A stretch of 64,000 bases of DNA from Isoperla grammatica (lineage: Eukaryota > Arthropoda > Insecta > Plecoptera > Perlodidae): NCBI GenBank assembly GCA_945910005.1, contig CAMDTW010000327.1:1-64000 (forward strand), given 5' to 3'. Within the stretch, counting starts at the first letter, position 1. Every line of letters begins with the position of its first letter. The translations under genes and the position numbers were made by a program. Of this stretch, positions 24,114 to 35,321 are shown piece by piece. Under the pieces are notes generated by a model. It saw only the letters and a program-made list of their open reading frames with translations. It made no database searches and had not been told where the DNA came from.

Positions 24114-27100
24114 CAATTATATAAACATAACATAAAGACTTCAATATAAAAACTGATATCAAAATATTATAGAACCTTTCTCAAAATGCGAGCAGTACCC
24201 AGAATGGCTGTCTTCTGTAGTTCCCTTGTGTTATGTTGTCCTGGTATATCTTCTAAATAATTTTGAAATGTTTTGCTGATGGCACCTGTCGCTCCAATTA
24301 TGATCGGGATTACCTTTGTCCGCATCCCCCACATTCTCTGGGTTTCAATTTGTAAGTCTTTGTATTTGGTTTTCTTTTGCGCCTCCTTAGTTGTGATGTT
24401 ATTGTCAGAGGGCACCGCTACATCCACCATAATACATTGTCTATTCTCATGATCTTTAATAATTATGTCTGGCTTATTATGCTGAATATATCGATCTGTG
24501 TAGACTTGACTATCCCAGAGTAATGTTATTGAGCCTTGATGTATTGTACTTATTGGATGATGCTCGTACCAATTAGTACAAACATCTATATTATAGAAAC
24601 GACATATATCCCAGTGCAGACGTGCACAAACCCGGTTATGTCGCTCTATATACTCATGTTTGGCCAAAATTGGGCAACCTGATACAATGTGGTCCACTGT
24701 CTCATTAAATTGTTTACAAAGACGACAATGAGCATCAGTTCGGGTCTTATAAATTTTTTTCTCAATATATCTGGTTTTCAATGCTTGGTCTTGGGCTGCA
24801 ATCAGAAGGCTTTCAGTCTCTCCTTTAAGATCTCCTTGCTTGAGCCAAGTGAATGTATCCATCTTACTGTAATCTTCTTGTTCAATTTTTCGGAGAAACT
24901 GTCCATGCATCATTTTGGATTTCCATTTCTCCGTACCAAGAAGTTGCAGTTGATGTTTAACATTCATTCTCAAACATCGGATTTGTTCTTTTAGGGATTG
25001 ATTGTTATGTTGAAGTGAGCACTGAAGTTCTTCTTGAAATTTGATCGCTCTTTTAGTAATGGATGTTGTGTTTGGTTTCTCGTGATCATAATCATTCATA
25101 ATCTCAACATATCTATCATTTTCTTTATTTTCCAGGTATGCTCGTAATCCGATGATAGCTATTTTAAACATAGATTCAATTTTTAAGAGTCCCCTTCCGC
25201 CTTCTGATCTAGAAATGTACAGCCTCTCAGTTTCAGCACGGAGATGATGCATTCCATACATAGTTAGAAGCTTTCTGGTTTTACGGTCTATATTAAGAAT
25301 CTCCTCTAATCTCCAATCTATGATACCAAAACTGTAGTGTAACACAGGTACTGCATAGGCTCCTATGGCCAACATTTTGTTACGCGCATTCAATTCGGAT
25401 TTTAAAATTAATCTTATTCTTTTCCGATATTCAAGAATCAATTTGTTTTTCATGGTGTTGTGTTGAATTCCTTGTGACTCTTCTACTCCCAAATATTTAT
25501 ATGAATTATCGCCAAGGTCTTGGATAATAGTTTGATCGTCCAATTCAATATTATTACTTGATGTTAACTTCCCAGCCTTGAATGTTGCTATTGCACACTT
25601 TTCAATTCCAAATTCCATTTTTAATGTCATCACTAAAGATTTTTACTGTACTTAACAATTTTTCAATATCCTTTTCATTTTTTGCAAATAATTTAAGATC
25701 ATCCATATATAGAAGATGTTCAATTTTCCCTTTTCCTTTGATTAATGTATATCCAAGTCCAGTCTTATTAAGTTCCGTACTTAGTGGTATCAAACACATA
25801 CAAAATAGTAATGGTGATAAAGAGTCTCCTTGAAAAATGCCCTTTTTAATTTTAACTTTGTTAGAGACGACGGTTTCTTATTCACTGTTTAGTCTCATTG
25901 TTGTGCTCCACTGACTCATCATCTGCTTACAGAAGTTGACTAATGTTGGATTAATATAATACATCTGAAGCACGGCAAGAATCCAGCTGTGAGGCACGCT
26001 GTCGTAAGCTTTCTTGTAATCTATCCACGCCATGCTAAGGTTTTTCTTCCTCCCTTTACTATCTTCCATAATTGTTTTGCTTACTAATAAATGGTCTTTG
26101 CTCCCATATGTTCCTGTACAACATCCTTTCTGTTCTAGAGGTAATATTTTGTTGTCATTAAGAAAATTTGCCATACGTTTGGTAATGATAGATGATAATA
26201 ATTTGTAAGTTGTTGGAAGGCAGGTGATTGGTCTATAGTTCTTTGGTAGGGTAGTTTCTTCTGTCTTTGGTAACAAAGAGGTGACACCTTCAGTTAGCCA
26301 CTGAGGCACTTCTTCTGGGTGGGTAATCATTGAGTTGAATATATCAGCAAGAATAGTATGAGTGCAAGTAAACCTTTTAAGCCAAAAATTCTGGATTCCA
26401 TCTATTCCTGGTGATTTCCAATTAGCAGTTTTCTTCACATTGACAGTAACTTCTTCTGCAGTTATTAACCCCCATTCCATAATAGGAAGGTCCTCACATT
26501 CCCTTTCACATCTACGTATCCATTCAGCGTTCGTATTATGCTCTTGTTCGTTTTCCCATATTCCCTTCCAAAAATGTTCAATATCTTCCTTCGCTGGGGG
26601 AATCTTAACTGTAATCGTCCGTTTACCCAATTCTCTATAGAATCTACCCGTGTCTTCTCTAAACATCTTGTTTTGTCTGTACTGCAACGTCCTTTTCTCG
26701 TATCGGCGTATTCGTTGAGCCTTTGCAAGTATCTTTTGCTTTAACATTTCTTCTACATCTGCAATACCTTCATAACTTAATATGTTATATTTTGTATACA
26801 AATATATTTTCTTTCGCTCTAGCTTACTGGTTAAAATATCAAATTTTATTTCATTCAATAAAGACAAGTCTGCCCTCCATTCGGCTATTTGAATTTGAAT
26901 CCTGTCTTTCCATTTTGGCAATGTGGCTCTCTTAAAAACATTATTTTGTTGGTCTTGAATTTCTAAATGGTCTGCTATGACTAATACAAATGCATACATT
27001 ATATTATTTAGCTGCCTCAAGTCTAATGATTTTCCTGCAATTACTTTGCTAAGGGCTTTATTGACGGTTTGTACAACACCATTAGCTTTCCGGTTACTGT

Positions 27101-27171
27101 TGATCTTCGGTAGCTTTCTTCTTTCAATCATATCAATGTCTCTAACTAGATCCAACTTATCAAGGATCTCA
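24114..27171 (-). mobile_element. R4/Dong-like non-LTR retrotransposon, copy A
   Basis: Minus-strand LINE with RT, CCHC knuckle and a restriction-like endonuclease at the C-terminus, abutting a (TTA)n tract at 27172. The N-terminal DNA-binding region of this clade is missing, so it is 5'-truncated at the microsatellite. Confidence 0.85.
24167..27171 (-). pseudogene. R4/Dong-like ORF: RT + CCHC + restriction-like endonuclease, broken
   Basis: From 27171 on the minus strand: an N-terminal segment (HEILDKLDLVRDIDM), RT with SPGIDGIQNFWLKRF (about 26410), YRPITCLPTTYKLL, MAWIDYKKAYDSVPH (about 26020), a TAA at 25878-25880 in frame, FQGDSLSPLLF (about 25830), and catalytic YMDDLKLFAKN (about 25705). 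After a frameshift near 25610-25633 it continues: FGIIDWRLEEIL, SEGGRGLLKIE, the knuckle CRLCKQFNETVDHIVSGC (about 24730-24680), then NKPDIIIKDHENRQ...VDVAVPSD (about 24485-24410), the PD...D motif of the restriction-like nuclease of the R2/R4 group, ending at 24167. Clade by motif order; R4/Dong is favoured by the YMDDLK and knuckle style and by the (TAA)n neighbourhood, but not proven. Confidence 0.87.
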
Positions 27172-27174
27172 TGG

Positions 27175-27243
<69 letters not shown>

Positions 27244-27245
27244 TT
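27172..27245. repeat. (TTA)n microsatellite between two LINEs
   Basis: TTA triplets with one TTTTTA interruption. On the minus strand it is (TAA)n. It separates the 5' end of copy A from the 3' end of copy B. Confidence 0.97.
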
Positions 27246-28672
27246 ATTGTTGCAATACATACAAACTCGGTCAAAACCGGCATAAACATGTTGTACGGAC
27301 ACAAATGTCAAGTATTTCCATGTGTTTACCTTATTAAAATCTACTTAGAACTACTTAATATATCATTGTTCACATTATTTTTTCCAAACCTAACTGTACG
27401 GATGCTATGTACGGTCGTGGCCGATTTGTACTCATCCCAGCATTCACTCTTTGTACGGTGGAAACCACGAAAACCACCATCGGGATGGAGAACTTCTATA
27501 AGTCTTCATTCTTCTTAATTCAAAAATTTTCGCACTATCCTACACGTATTCAAAATAATTGCCTTTTGCATCTCGATGTATATGTTCGGTTGGAGACCAA
27601 TTAGTTTAATACTGTCATGGAGTTTACGTGGAACAATGCCATTTGCTGATATAATTAACGGTATAACAGTTACATTATTCTGCTTCCACAACCTTTTTAT
27701 TTCAATAGATAATTCCTTATATCTGTTTATCTTTTCTCGCCAAGTTTTCTCTACATTGTGGTATAAAGGGATGGCAACATCAATTAAAATCGTTTCTTGT
27801 TTCTTCTTGTCAATAAATATAATATCCGGTCTATTGTGATGTATGGTTTGGTCTGTAATAACTGCCCGGTCGTAATATAATTTGTAGTCTTTACTATCTA
27901 ATACCTTTTCAGGCTTGTATTTGTAATACGCAGTGGTTGTGTTTATAAGTTTATACTTCATGGCTAATTTTTGATGTACAGTGTTTGCAACTTGGTTATG
28001 CCTATGAAGATAATCTGTTTGACAAAGCATTTTGCACCCAGATACGATATGTTCAATTGTTTCGCCGTTCATATTACATTTTCTACATTTATCTTCCACT
28101 GTGACGTCTTTCAGTATGTATTTTTTGTAATTGTTAGTCTTGATTACTTTATCTTGAATAGCGATCATAAATCCCTCTGTTTCGCTGAAAATGTCCCCGG
28201 ACGTTAACCATTTGTTCGATGCTACCCTATCGACGCTATCCTTAAGAAGTTCTTTATAATGTCTGCTATGTAACGTCTTTTCTGATATTCTGATCTCTTT
28301 TGCTGAGTCAGAATTTAGTTTTTGAAGCAAGTTTAAATTTCCGTCATTTAAATTGAGGGGAGAAAGCGACTTGTCTGCCGATACTATAGCTCTATGAAGT
28401 TGTGAATGTGGGCATTTTGTATAAAAGTACTTTCTTAGAATTTCAATTTGTTTATAATATAAATTGTTTAAATCAATCAAGCCTCTTCCCCCTTTTTCTC
28501 TAGGTAGAGTCACTCGTTCTATTGCTGACTTAGGGTGATGACTTCTGTATTTGGTGAATGTTGTGCGGGTGAGAATTTCTAGGGCATGAAGTTCTGTCTG
28601 TGTCCAGTTAATAATTCCAAATGAATATGTTAGTACCGGTATAGCCTAAGTGTTAATTGCTTTGATCTTGTT
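27246..28672 (-). mobile_element. R4/Dong-like non-LTR retrotransposon, copy B (different subfamily)
   Basis: A minus-strand 3' half of a LINE of the same clade as copy A but clearly different in sequence. It is bounded by (TTA)n on both sides: 28677-28867 at the truncated 5' side and 27172-27245 at the 3' end. The 3' untranslated part spans 27514-27246. Confidence 0.83.
27515..28672 (-). pseudogene. R4/Dong-like ORF C-terminal half: knuckle + restriction-like endonuclease
   Basis: The reading starts inside the protein at about 28672, with one stop near 28640, then IPVLTYSFGIINWTQTEL and LPREKGGRGLIDL (about 28510). It continues with the knuckle CRKCNMNGETIEHIVSGC (about 28085-28030), then HNRPDIIFIDKKKQETILIDVAIP (about 27840-27770), the restriction-like nuclease motif, to a stop at 27515. 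From 28513 to 27515 the frame is intact (332 codons). The RT is missing. It corresponds domain by domain to the C-terminal half of copy A (for example YSFGIIDW against YSFGIINW). Confidence 0.87.
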
Positions 28673-28676
28673 TTTA

Positions 28677-28728
<52 letters not shown>

Positions 28729-28754
28729 ACCATTATTATTATTATTATTATAAC

Positions 28755-28839
<85 letters not shown>

Positions 28840-28867
28840 ATTATTATTATAATTATTATTATTATTG
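28677..28867. repeat. (TTA)n microsatellite, ~190 bp
   Basis: TTA triplets with scattered AAC, AAT and ATAA interruptions, the longest TTA tract in the window. Lies at the truncated 5' side of copy B. Confidence 0.97.
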
Positions 28868-29089
28868 TTTTTTTTATTTTTTTACCAAAACCGACTATCA
28901 ACATACAAATACAATCATCCTAAATCATTGTCTCAAGTCCTTTAATGGCATAAAATACTCAGTGTTCAAAAATGAGACGAAACGTAGCTTTAATGTCGGT
29001 GTAAGCGGGGCGGGCGTAAGCGTGAGATACATATATATTGCACGGCACGCCACAAAACAGAAAATTATGTAAAATACCAACACATTTTT

Positions 29090-29545
29090 TTGTACACAAT
29101 CCAAAATAACCATATTATTCGCAATTAGATGTTTCATATTAATGCTGAATATTACAAATGTAAGATCAAAATTGTAGATATCAGAGCAATCGAAGGTCAG
29201 GTGTTTCTAAAATAAATTAAGAAACAAGGTCTATTTGCCTTTGAGACTGTTTTGCTAACAAAAACATTAATAATGCATAATGTTGTTACTAAATGAGGTA
29301 TTGTGAATAGAATACAACTACAACAAACATGGTATGTTCGTATCTTTTTAGTTATAGTTATTTTAATATTGTCATGCGCTACCAAAAAAAAGAGGCGTCG
29401 GTCAAGTTCAAAGCGTCGTGACGCCTTGTTGAGTCGGTGATTTCAAAAGTATCATAGAAGGCGTTATTCCCTGAAGTTCTGTGAATCCAACCATATATGA
29501 TTCCCTTTGCCCATATGATTGAGACTATTTTTCACGTTAAATGAA
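29090..29545 (+). repeat. Dispersed repeat, copy 3 (long form)
   Basis: Matches copy 2 (17440-17890) along its length, with TTGTACACAATC at the left, AAACAAGGTCTATTTGC in the middle, and AAAGAGGCGTCGG, AAGCGTCGTGACGCCT and CATATGATTGAGA at the right. Ends just before the GC-rich tandem repeat. No ORF. Confidence 0.88.
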
Positions 29546-29557
29546 GGACTAATATGG

Positions 29558-30160
29558 GGGGGCGGCGTCAAGTTGGCCCCCCCCACAGAAAAACCGTTAC
29601 ATCTCAAGAACTAAACGTGCACAAACGAAAATTTTCAGTGCACAAACCTGCACTAACGATGCACAAACGATCCAAACTAGAAAATGTTGACATTTGACAT
29701 ATGGGGGGGCTACGTCAAGTTGGCCCCCCCACGGAAAAAACGTTATATCTCGAGAACTAAACGTGCACAAACAAAACTTTTTAGTGCACAAACCCTCACT
29801 AACGATGCACAAACGATCCACATCAGAAAAAGTTAATATTTGACATATGGGGGGGCTGCGTCAAGTTGGCCCCCCCACAGAAAAACCGTTATATCTCGAG
29901 AACTAAACGTGCAAAAACGAAATTTTTTAGTGCACAAACCTGCACTAACGATGCACAAACGATCCACATCATAAAATGTTAACATTTGACATGTGGGGGG
30001 GCTGGTCGTCAAGTTGGCCCCCCCACAAAAAAATGTTATATCTTAAAAATAAAATGTGCACAAACGAAATTAGTTCGTGCACAAACGTGCACTAACGATG
30101 CACAAACGATTGAGATAACAATTTACCCTAAACTTTATAGTGGTGGGGCCAACTTGACGG
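29558..30160 (+). repeat. 143-bp tandem repeat, ~4 copies, closed by an inverted terminal segment
   Basis: Units start at GGGGGGG...CGTCAAGTTGGCCCCCCC at about 29559, 29702, 29846 and 29993. They carry ACGTGCACAAACGAAA and AACGATGCACAAACGAT. The array ends at about 30144-30160 with GGGGCCAACTTGACGG, the inverse of the unit start. So the array is bounded by inverted copies of CGTCAAGTTGGCCCC, as in a DNA element with internal tandem amplification. Confidence 0.85.
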
Positions 30161-30394
30161 AGCCGACAAATAGCCGCGCTTCTAACTAGTTCTTATAGTT
30201 GAAATTTACTACACCAATCCGCCACTCTATCAAATATTTATCAAACCTGAGTTCGTAGCATTTTGATTTTTTACCTTCAAGTTTTTCACTGCTTGCACAT
30301 GGTAACTGAAGCCACAAGTTTCAAACGCCATTGAAAGGTTGTATGATGCCCCTTCTTGCTTTCAATGAATTGCTTACAAACTGTGCACTACAAC

Positions 30395-30573
30395 AATAGC
30401 TGCATCAAGTGCTGCTTGTGAAAGAACATTTTCGTGCATGCGCCGTATCAAGAGTTACTTACGAAATCGAATGGGAAACAATCGACTAAGTAAACTATCT
30501 GTCCTATCAGTAGAAAAATACATTGATTGCCAAAGGCCTCAGCATGCGCGAGGTGTTCCTCAAATTTGATGGA
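30395..30573 (+). pseudogene. Third hAT transposase, C-terminal dimerisation fragment
   Basis: The frame reads AASSAACERTFSCMRRIKSYLRN, then MGNNRLSKLSVLSVEKYID, and stops at about 30570. This is the hAT C-terminal signature of the zinc-finger MYM1/DUF4371 type (ERTFSxMxRIKxYLR, RLSxLxxLSxE). No start and no catalytic part; the upstream 170 bp are out of frame. It could be the C-terminus of an element related to the relic at 1780-3713, but it lies 27 kb away and is not shown to be the same copy. Confidence 0.72.
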
Positions 30574-30784
30574 GCTCATCACAACTTGAGGATAACCTTG
30601 CATTAATTATAGGTAAGAATGGAATGGATATTTTCATGTCCGCGAGTGCATGTAGCCTGGTGTACCCCCCCCCCCTCTCCCCTAACACCGATAAAAAAAA
30701 CAAGTCTGAAATCTGCATGGCCCCCCATACATTCGTAGGACCTTCCTTGGCCCCCCCAATGGAAAATTCCTGGCGTCGTCACTG
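30574..30784 (+). other. hAT 3' flank ending in a terminal-repeat-like sequence
   Basis: Ends AATTCCTGGCGTCGTCACTG at 30765-30784. Read in reverse this begins CAGTGACGACGCCAGG, a hAT-style terminal repeat (CAGTG...). Poly-C runs at 30666-30675 and 30750-30756. The next base starts the long direct repeat at 30785. Confidence 0.5.
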
Positions 30785-31416
30785 GTTGCAATCTTAACTG
30801 GACGCATGCACAAGTTGAGTGTACCCGTGGAATGTGCATGTGTCAGGATTTCAACACTTTGTTGGGAGCGGGCAACGAACGGGTATCGTGAAGAACACCT
30901 GAGTCAGGTGGATTTTGTTTTGTTGAATGGACAACGGTGGCAGGCGCGACGGGTTTGAGACGGGGAGTAGAGGTTGGATTGTTGGAGAAGAGACTAGAGC
31001 GGGTGAGAGAAGGAGAAAGGAGACAACGAGGACTTTACCGGGATCCGACCGAGGGGCGAGCCAGGACCAGTGGATTGGCTGGGTTGCTGTACCAAGCCTA
31101 CATAAAGGGTAGGATGATGTTCTGTAAGATTGTGTTTTCTTTAAATTAAATTGTACCCAGGCACCAAACACTCAATGCAACAGTTAAAGGGATGACCATC
31201 TAGGGTAAAGGTTTAAGAACAATACACGTAACTCTCGTATTTTGGAATCTGTCTTTTAATGGTGTCCACCCTGCATGATCCATGACCCACAAAAAAAACG
31301 ATCCTGGTCAAGATTAGGGGAAAACTGGGTCCCGTAGCTTGACATCAGCTACGCCTCCCAAGCCAATCAAGGCAACAACATCTGTCTTGGGGCTCAGTCT
31401 ACCCCTTTTCTTCACA
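30785..31416 (+). repeat. ~632-bp direct repeat, left copy (LTR-like)
   Basis: Shares with 40091-40724: TTGCAATCTTAACTGGACGC at the start, GTATCGTGAAGAA, ATCCGACCGAGGGGCGAG, GGATGACCATCTAGGG, ATCCATGACCCAC and CTTGACATCAGCTACGCC. The main differences are in the 30930-31000 segment. Frames on either strand that appear in both copies are not supported as genes. Confidence 0.9.
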
Positions 31417-32336
31417 TGGTGGAGGTCGCCGGTTTTGAAGGGTTGTAATACCATAAGTATTATGGATTTATGCAGGTGTGATTACAAAATTATGGTTGTA
31501 GGAACGGGTTACGCGTTTTGGTAAATGTACTGTTGTGTTGTATTTTTGGGTCAGACACTGTTGCGAGGGTGCGTGGGTTGCGATGTTATTCTAATTGTTC
31601 AGGAATTAGCACGTTGTGTGATGGTTTGGTTATGGCGAATGTGTTATGTGCCACGTTTTTTTTGGATAAGGCTATGCATTGCGTTGAGAGTGCCTTGATG
31701 TCTTCGAAGGGGTGTAAAGACACGTGTGGTGTTGTAGTGAGTTGTGCATTATAGACGATGTAGGATGTAATGATGGTCTCCGTTTACACTGAAAGGGTGT
31801 GTTGTACACTGAATGTAGGGGTTTACACCCTGAATGCCTCTTGGGGCCAGTGTGTGATCACCTGGAAGGTGTGGACGGGGAACGTCTGGTCGTCGGTTCT
31901 ATTCCTGGATGGATGCAGCAGTGTACTTGTAGTGTATATACGTTGTGTAGTTCAACCATTTGTTCCTTCTTTAGCGCCTTGCTGTGCTATAGTTTAGGGT
32001 TAGTTTTTACTGTATTCTTAGCAATAGGATAGTAATTATTATTGTTATATATACGTACTAATTTCAGTGTTGTATATTTGTCTGTATATTTTGTATACTA
32101 CTTTATTATTTAGGTACCGTAATTTTTTCTTTTTTTATTATTATTATTTTGTCGGTTCATGCACGTGGAGTTGTCCGTGCCCGAGATTAGTACGTCCTAA
32201 GACGAACGGATGTGAACTTCGGACTAAAGTGATAAATCGACGTTTCGTACGTGAATTGTGCGTGTGGTTGAATGAAAGGTTATCGCCCTAGGTAACGGGG
32301 ATAATCGCGTTGTTGATGTATGAGGTGGGATGCAGT
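31417..32336 (+). other. LARD-like interior, left part: no gene
   Basis: GT-rich sequence with several short overlapping open frames (60-78 codons) of unlikely composition. Starts with a possible primer-binding site (TGGTGGAGGTCGCCGG). Confidence 0.55.
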
Positions 32337-32905
32337 TATGGAGATAACTTTTTATCTGGTGACTTTATGGTCACAATGATTGGTTATTGATATCATACTA
32401 TGTGGATGTATGAAATTGAGAAGCCTGCAGTTATGGAGATAATTTTTTTAATGGTGACTTTATGGTCACAATGATTGGTTGTTGGTGTCATACGATGTGG
32501 ATGTATGAAATTGAGTTGCAGTTATTGAGGTACCGGTAACTTTTATTCGGTGACTTTATGGTCACAATAATTGATTGTTGGGGTCATGTAATATGGACAT
32601 ATGGAATTGGGATATTATTTGGTGACTTTATGGTCACAATTATTGAATATTAAGGTCGTTATGCGATTTTTTTGAACGAGAGTTATTTGTTGTTATTGAC
32701 TCTTATTTGGTGACTTTATGGTCACAATTATTGAATATTGAGGTCGTTATGCGATTTGGTTGAACGAGAGTTATTGATTGTTATTGACTCTTATTTGGTG
32801 ACTTTATGGTCACAGTTATTGAATGTTGAGGTCGATATGCGATTTGGTTGAACGAGAGTTGTTTGTTGTTATTGACTCATATTTGGTGACTTTATGGTCG
32901 CAATA
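32337..32905 (+). repeat. Tandem repeat (72-96-bp units) carrying GGTGACTTTATGGTCAC seven times
   Basis: The 17-base word starts at 32358, 32453, 32549, 32621, 32709, 32797 and 32885 (the last with one change). The last three intervals are exactly 88 bp. Each word contains the short palindrome GTGAC...GTCAC. Units also share TGGTTGAACGAGAGTT and GAGGTCGTTATGCG. Confidence 0.9.
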
Positions 32906-34404
32906 TATGTGGTGTCGTTGACGGTTGATGTTGGAAGGATTTTGATGGGGAAATTGTAATTCCTCATTGATTTTGATTTGGAGGTGATTGCTTTGGACAT
33001 GAGTGATCTCATGATTTGTGGAGATTTGTTGGATCTGCTTGTTGGCAGAGTTTTGTTCTTTTCTGTGATATGGAAACATGTCATGGATACTGTGCGGTGG
33101 AATGCTGACGACGGCTTTTTGGACGTTGTATGGCCGATACTTGACGTTGGCAAAAAGGGAGTGCGATCTGTACTACGTTCACGCTAGCATGTTTTATACG
33201 GTTCCCTTGGTCGGATATATGTTGTGTTAGGGTGGCCACCCTGTCATGACGTGTTAAATGTTTATGTCATCTTGGGCTTGTGCAGCGTAGAGGTTACGAT
33301 GGAATGTCATTGGTGGTTAGAGTATATTTTTAATTTAAGGGGAATCTATCACGAATTAGACATTCTAGTAATTCTTTCGTTTGGTTACAGTGTGATTGAC
33401 TATAATGTATCCAAAGTAAAAAAACACGTTTTGGATTAAAAAAAAAAAAAACCCGGGCTGTACCGGGATTTTTAAAAGCCAAAACTATTCGAAATATTAA
33501 CGCGAGATGGAAATTTGGAATGAGCTGAAATTTTTGTGGCGTATTCCATGTTTTTTTGGGAGCGCGATAAAGGTTTGTTTATTCGGCTATCACTCTCCGT
33601 TTAATTTTTGTGAATTTTTAAGTTAAACATTGAAATTTTGAGTATATCTTGCTTGTGTTTACCCCAAGTTAAATACTTCAAATGTTAGTTTTAGGTATAT
33701 ATTGTTTATCTCATCACATGCGCTGAATCAACACCTTTAATTCAAGTGGTCACTCATTATGATATGACCATAACTGGTTGCGTGATATGTCGAATACTGC
33801 AACGATGTAAATCCGTGCAAAAATCGCCGTGCGACGTTCGAGGTCAAGCCGAGCGGGCACGGTAGATAGCGACAAGAGTGGTGATCTGGGGAACTCGATC
33901 AACACGCCGGAAGTCGCTCGACGCGGGCGGGACATTTAAGGAGTAATATTTCGATCACCAGTCGTCTTGGGTTATATTTGGTTATATATTATTATAAGTG
34001 TGATGATACGTAGTCTGATTTGTACCACTGCCGGGGTTGGACGTGTTCTTTCATAGTGTAGTTAGATAGTAAAACGTCTGTTGTCTGGCTTTTATGCCTG
34101 CTAAGTGTTTTAAGTGATTAGTTAATACGTCTACCCAAAGCAACTACGTGGGTGGCAATATTGTCTGTACATGTATCTTCGTTAGTATTTAATATTAATG
34201 TAACCCTATGCCGTGTGTTATGTTGACCAATCATATTTTCATTTGCAATTACTGTGTTTTGTGACTCGTGTGTACGTGACCCAATTAGTGCATTAAAACT
34301 ACTTCTCGATGTATAGACTATGTTTAACCTGGATGTTTAATCTCGGACATATACATTCATGGTTCTATCTCGATAATCTAATACTCTTTTAATCGACCGC
34401 TAAA
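32906..34404. other. No gene seen
   Basis: Interior of the LARD-like element. An A-tract at 33439-33452 is followed by a small inverted repeat (CCCGG...CCGGG). Short frames only. Confidence 0.55.
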
Positions 34405-34551
34405 AAATGGGAAAGCGTGGTAACACACGTAACAAAGCCAAACCGAGAAAAAGGAACAAACGCGCAAAAGCCACTATGAAGTGGAGGAAAATAAAAAAGG
34501 AAGAACAGATAAAAGCAGTTATGCAGGATAAATCACCTCCAAGGTAAGAGA
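34405..34551 (+). CDS. Small basic ORF with a splice-donor-like end (possible first exon)
   Basis: From the ATG at 34408 the frame reads MGKRGNTRNKAKPRKRN and continues lysine/arginine-rich for about 46 codons. A strong donor-like CAAGGTAAGAG lies at about 34540-34550, and an acceptor-like TATTATTCTAG lies near 34620. It could be the N-terminal exon of the gene whose YqaJ-like part lies at 35060-35321. No known domain. Confidence 0.35.
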
Positions 34552-35059
34552 GCTTTGTGGCTTCTACTCACTTGTTTAATGTTTCATATTCGATCACCTA
34601 AATAAATGTATTATTCTAGATTTTAGGGGTGTGTTCGCGCCTCGTGTATCTGAAATGTCCCCTCAGCCAGGTACATCAGGCAATTAGGCATACATTCAAA
34701 ATACATGGCAACACCCTGTCAGTCTTCTCAATCAAGTTCTTCTCATGGCTCAGAAGGCAAGTCTGAATCCGAGTACGATCCATCGCTTCCTTTGGTTTCG
34801 AAAAGGTATTATTTTTTTAATACAGCATTGCTTACATAAAGTAGTATAACAAAATAACATAAAACGTCTAAAGAACATTGCCGCCTATATACATTGCAGC
34901 CTCCCCCCCCCCTCCCCCCCCCCAACGCGTTTACTGCAAAAAAGCATGCCGAGTCGGGAACAAAACTCAACTAAAAAGAAAACATCATTATTATTACCAG
35001 GTTAGTTGAATAGTAGTAGGATAATGTCTAAAATTATTATTTGGAATTTACTGTTTTAT

Positions 35060-35321
35060 TTCCTATCAACAGGTACAAGGACAATTGGCCATTACTAAGA
35101 AGTCATATTGTGACTTCATAGTTTACTGCACAAACGACTTCTTTGTAGAGAGGATTCTTCTTGTTGAACAACTGTGGACAGACGTAATGTTTTCTAAACT
35201 CAGGGACTTTTATATGCACTGCGTTCTGCCAGAATTAGCAGATCCTCGCATCCCTAGAGGCCAGCGCGTTAGGGAACCTGTCAGTATTCAGGAAGCTGCA
35301 AGCACAGGTGGAACTAGATAG
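35060..35321 (+). pseudogene. YqaJ-type recombinase/exonuclease-like C-terminal fragment
   Basis: The frame reads QVQGQLAITKKSYCDFIVY, then VERILLVEQLWTDVMFSKL, RDFYMHCVLPELADPRIPR, and stops at about 35319-35321. QVQGQLxITxxxxCDFxVW...V.RI..D..FW...M..KL..FY...LPEL is the C-terminal signature of YqaJ-like (lambda-exonuclease-related) nucleases. These occur in phages and, in animals, within transposable elements. The catalytic upstream half is not visible. The start may be a splice acceptor (CCTATCAACAG at about 35060-35070). It is probably the remnant of a DNA transposon. Confidence 0.6.

Noticed and set aside
27250..27311. Poly-Ile leader joined to the R4/Dong-like frame
   Set aside because: The (TTA)n microsatellite happens to be in frame. 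The real protein starts before the truncation point and is missing.
30600..31171. Frames on both strands around the hAT 3' end and LTR-like repeat
   Set aside because: Low-complexity poly-C/G and repeat-derived; no conserved feature.
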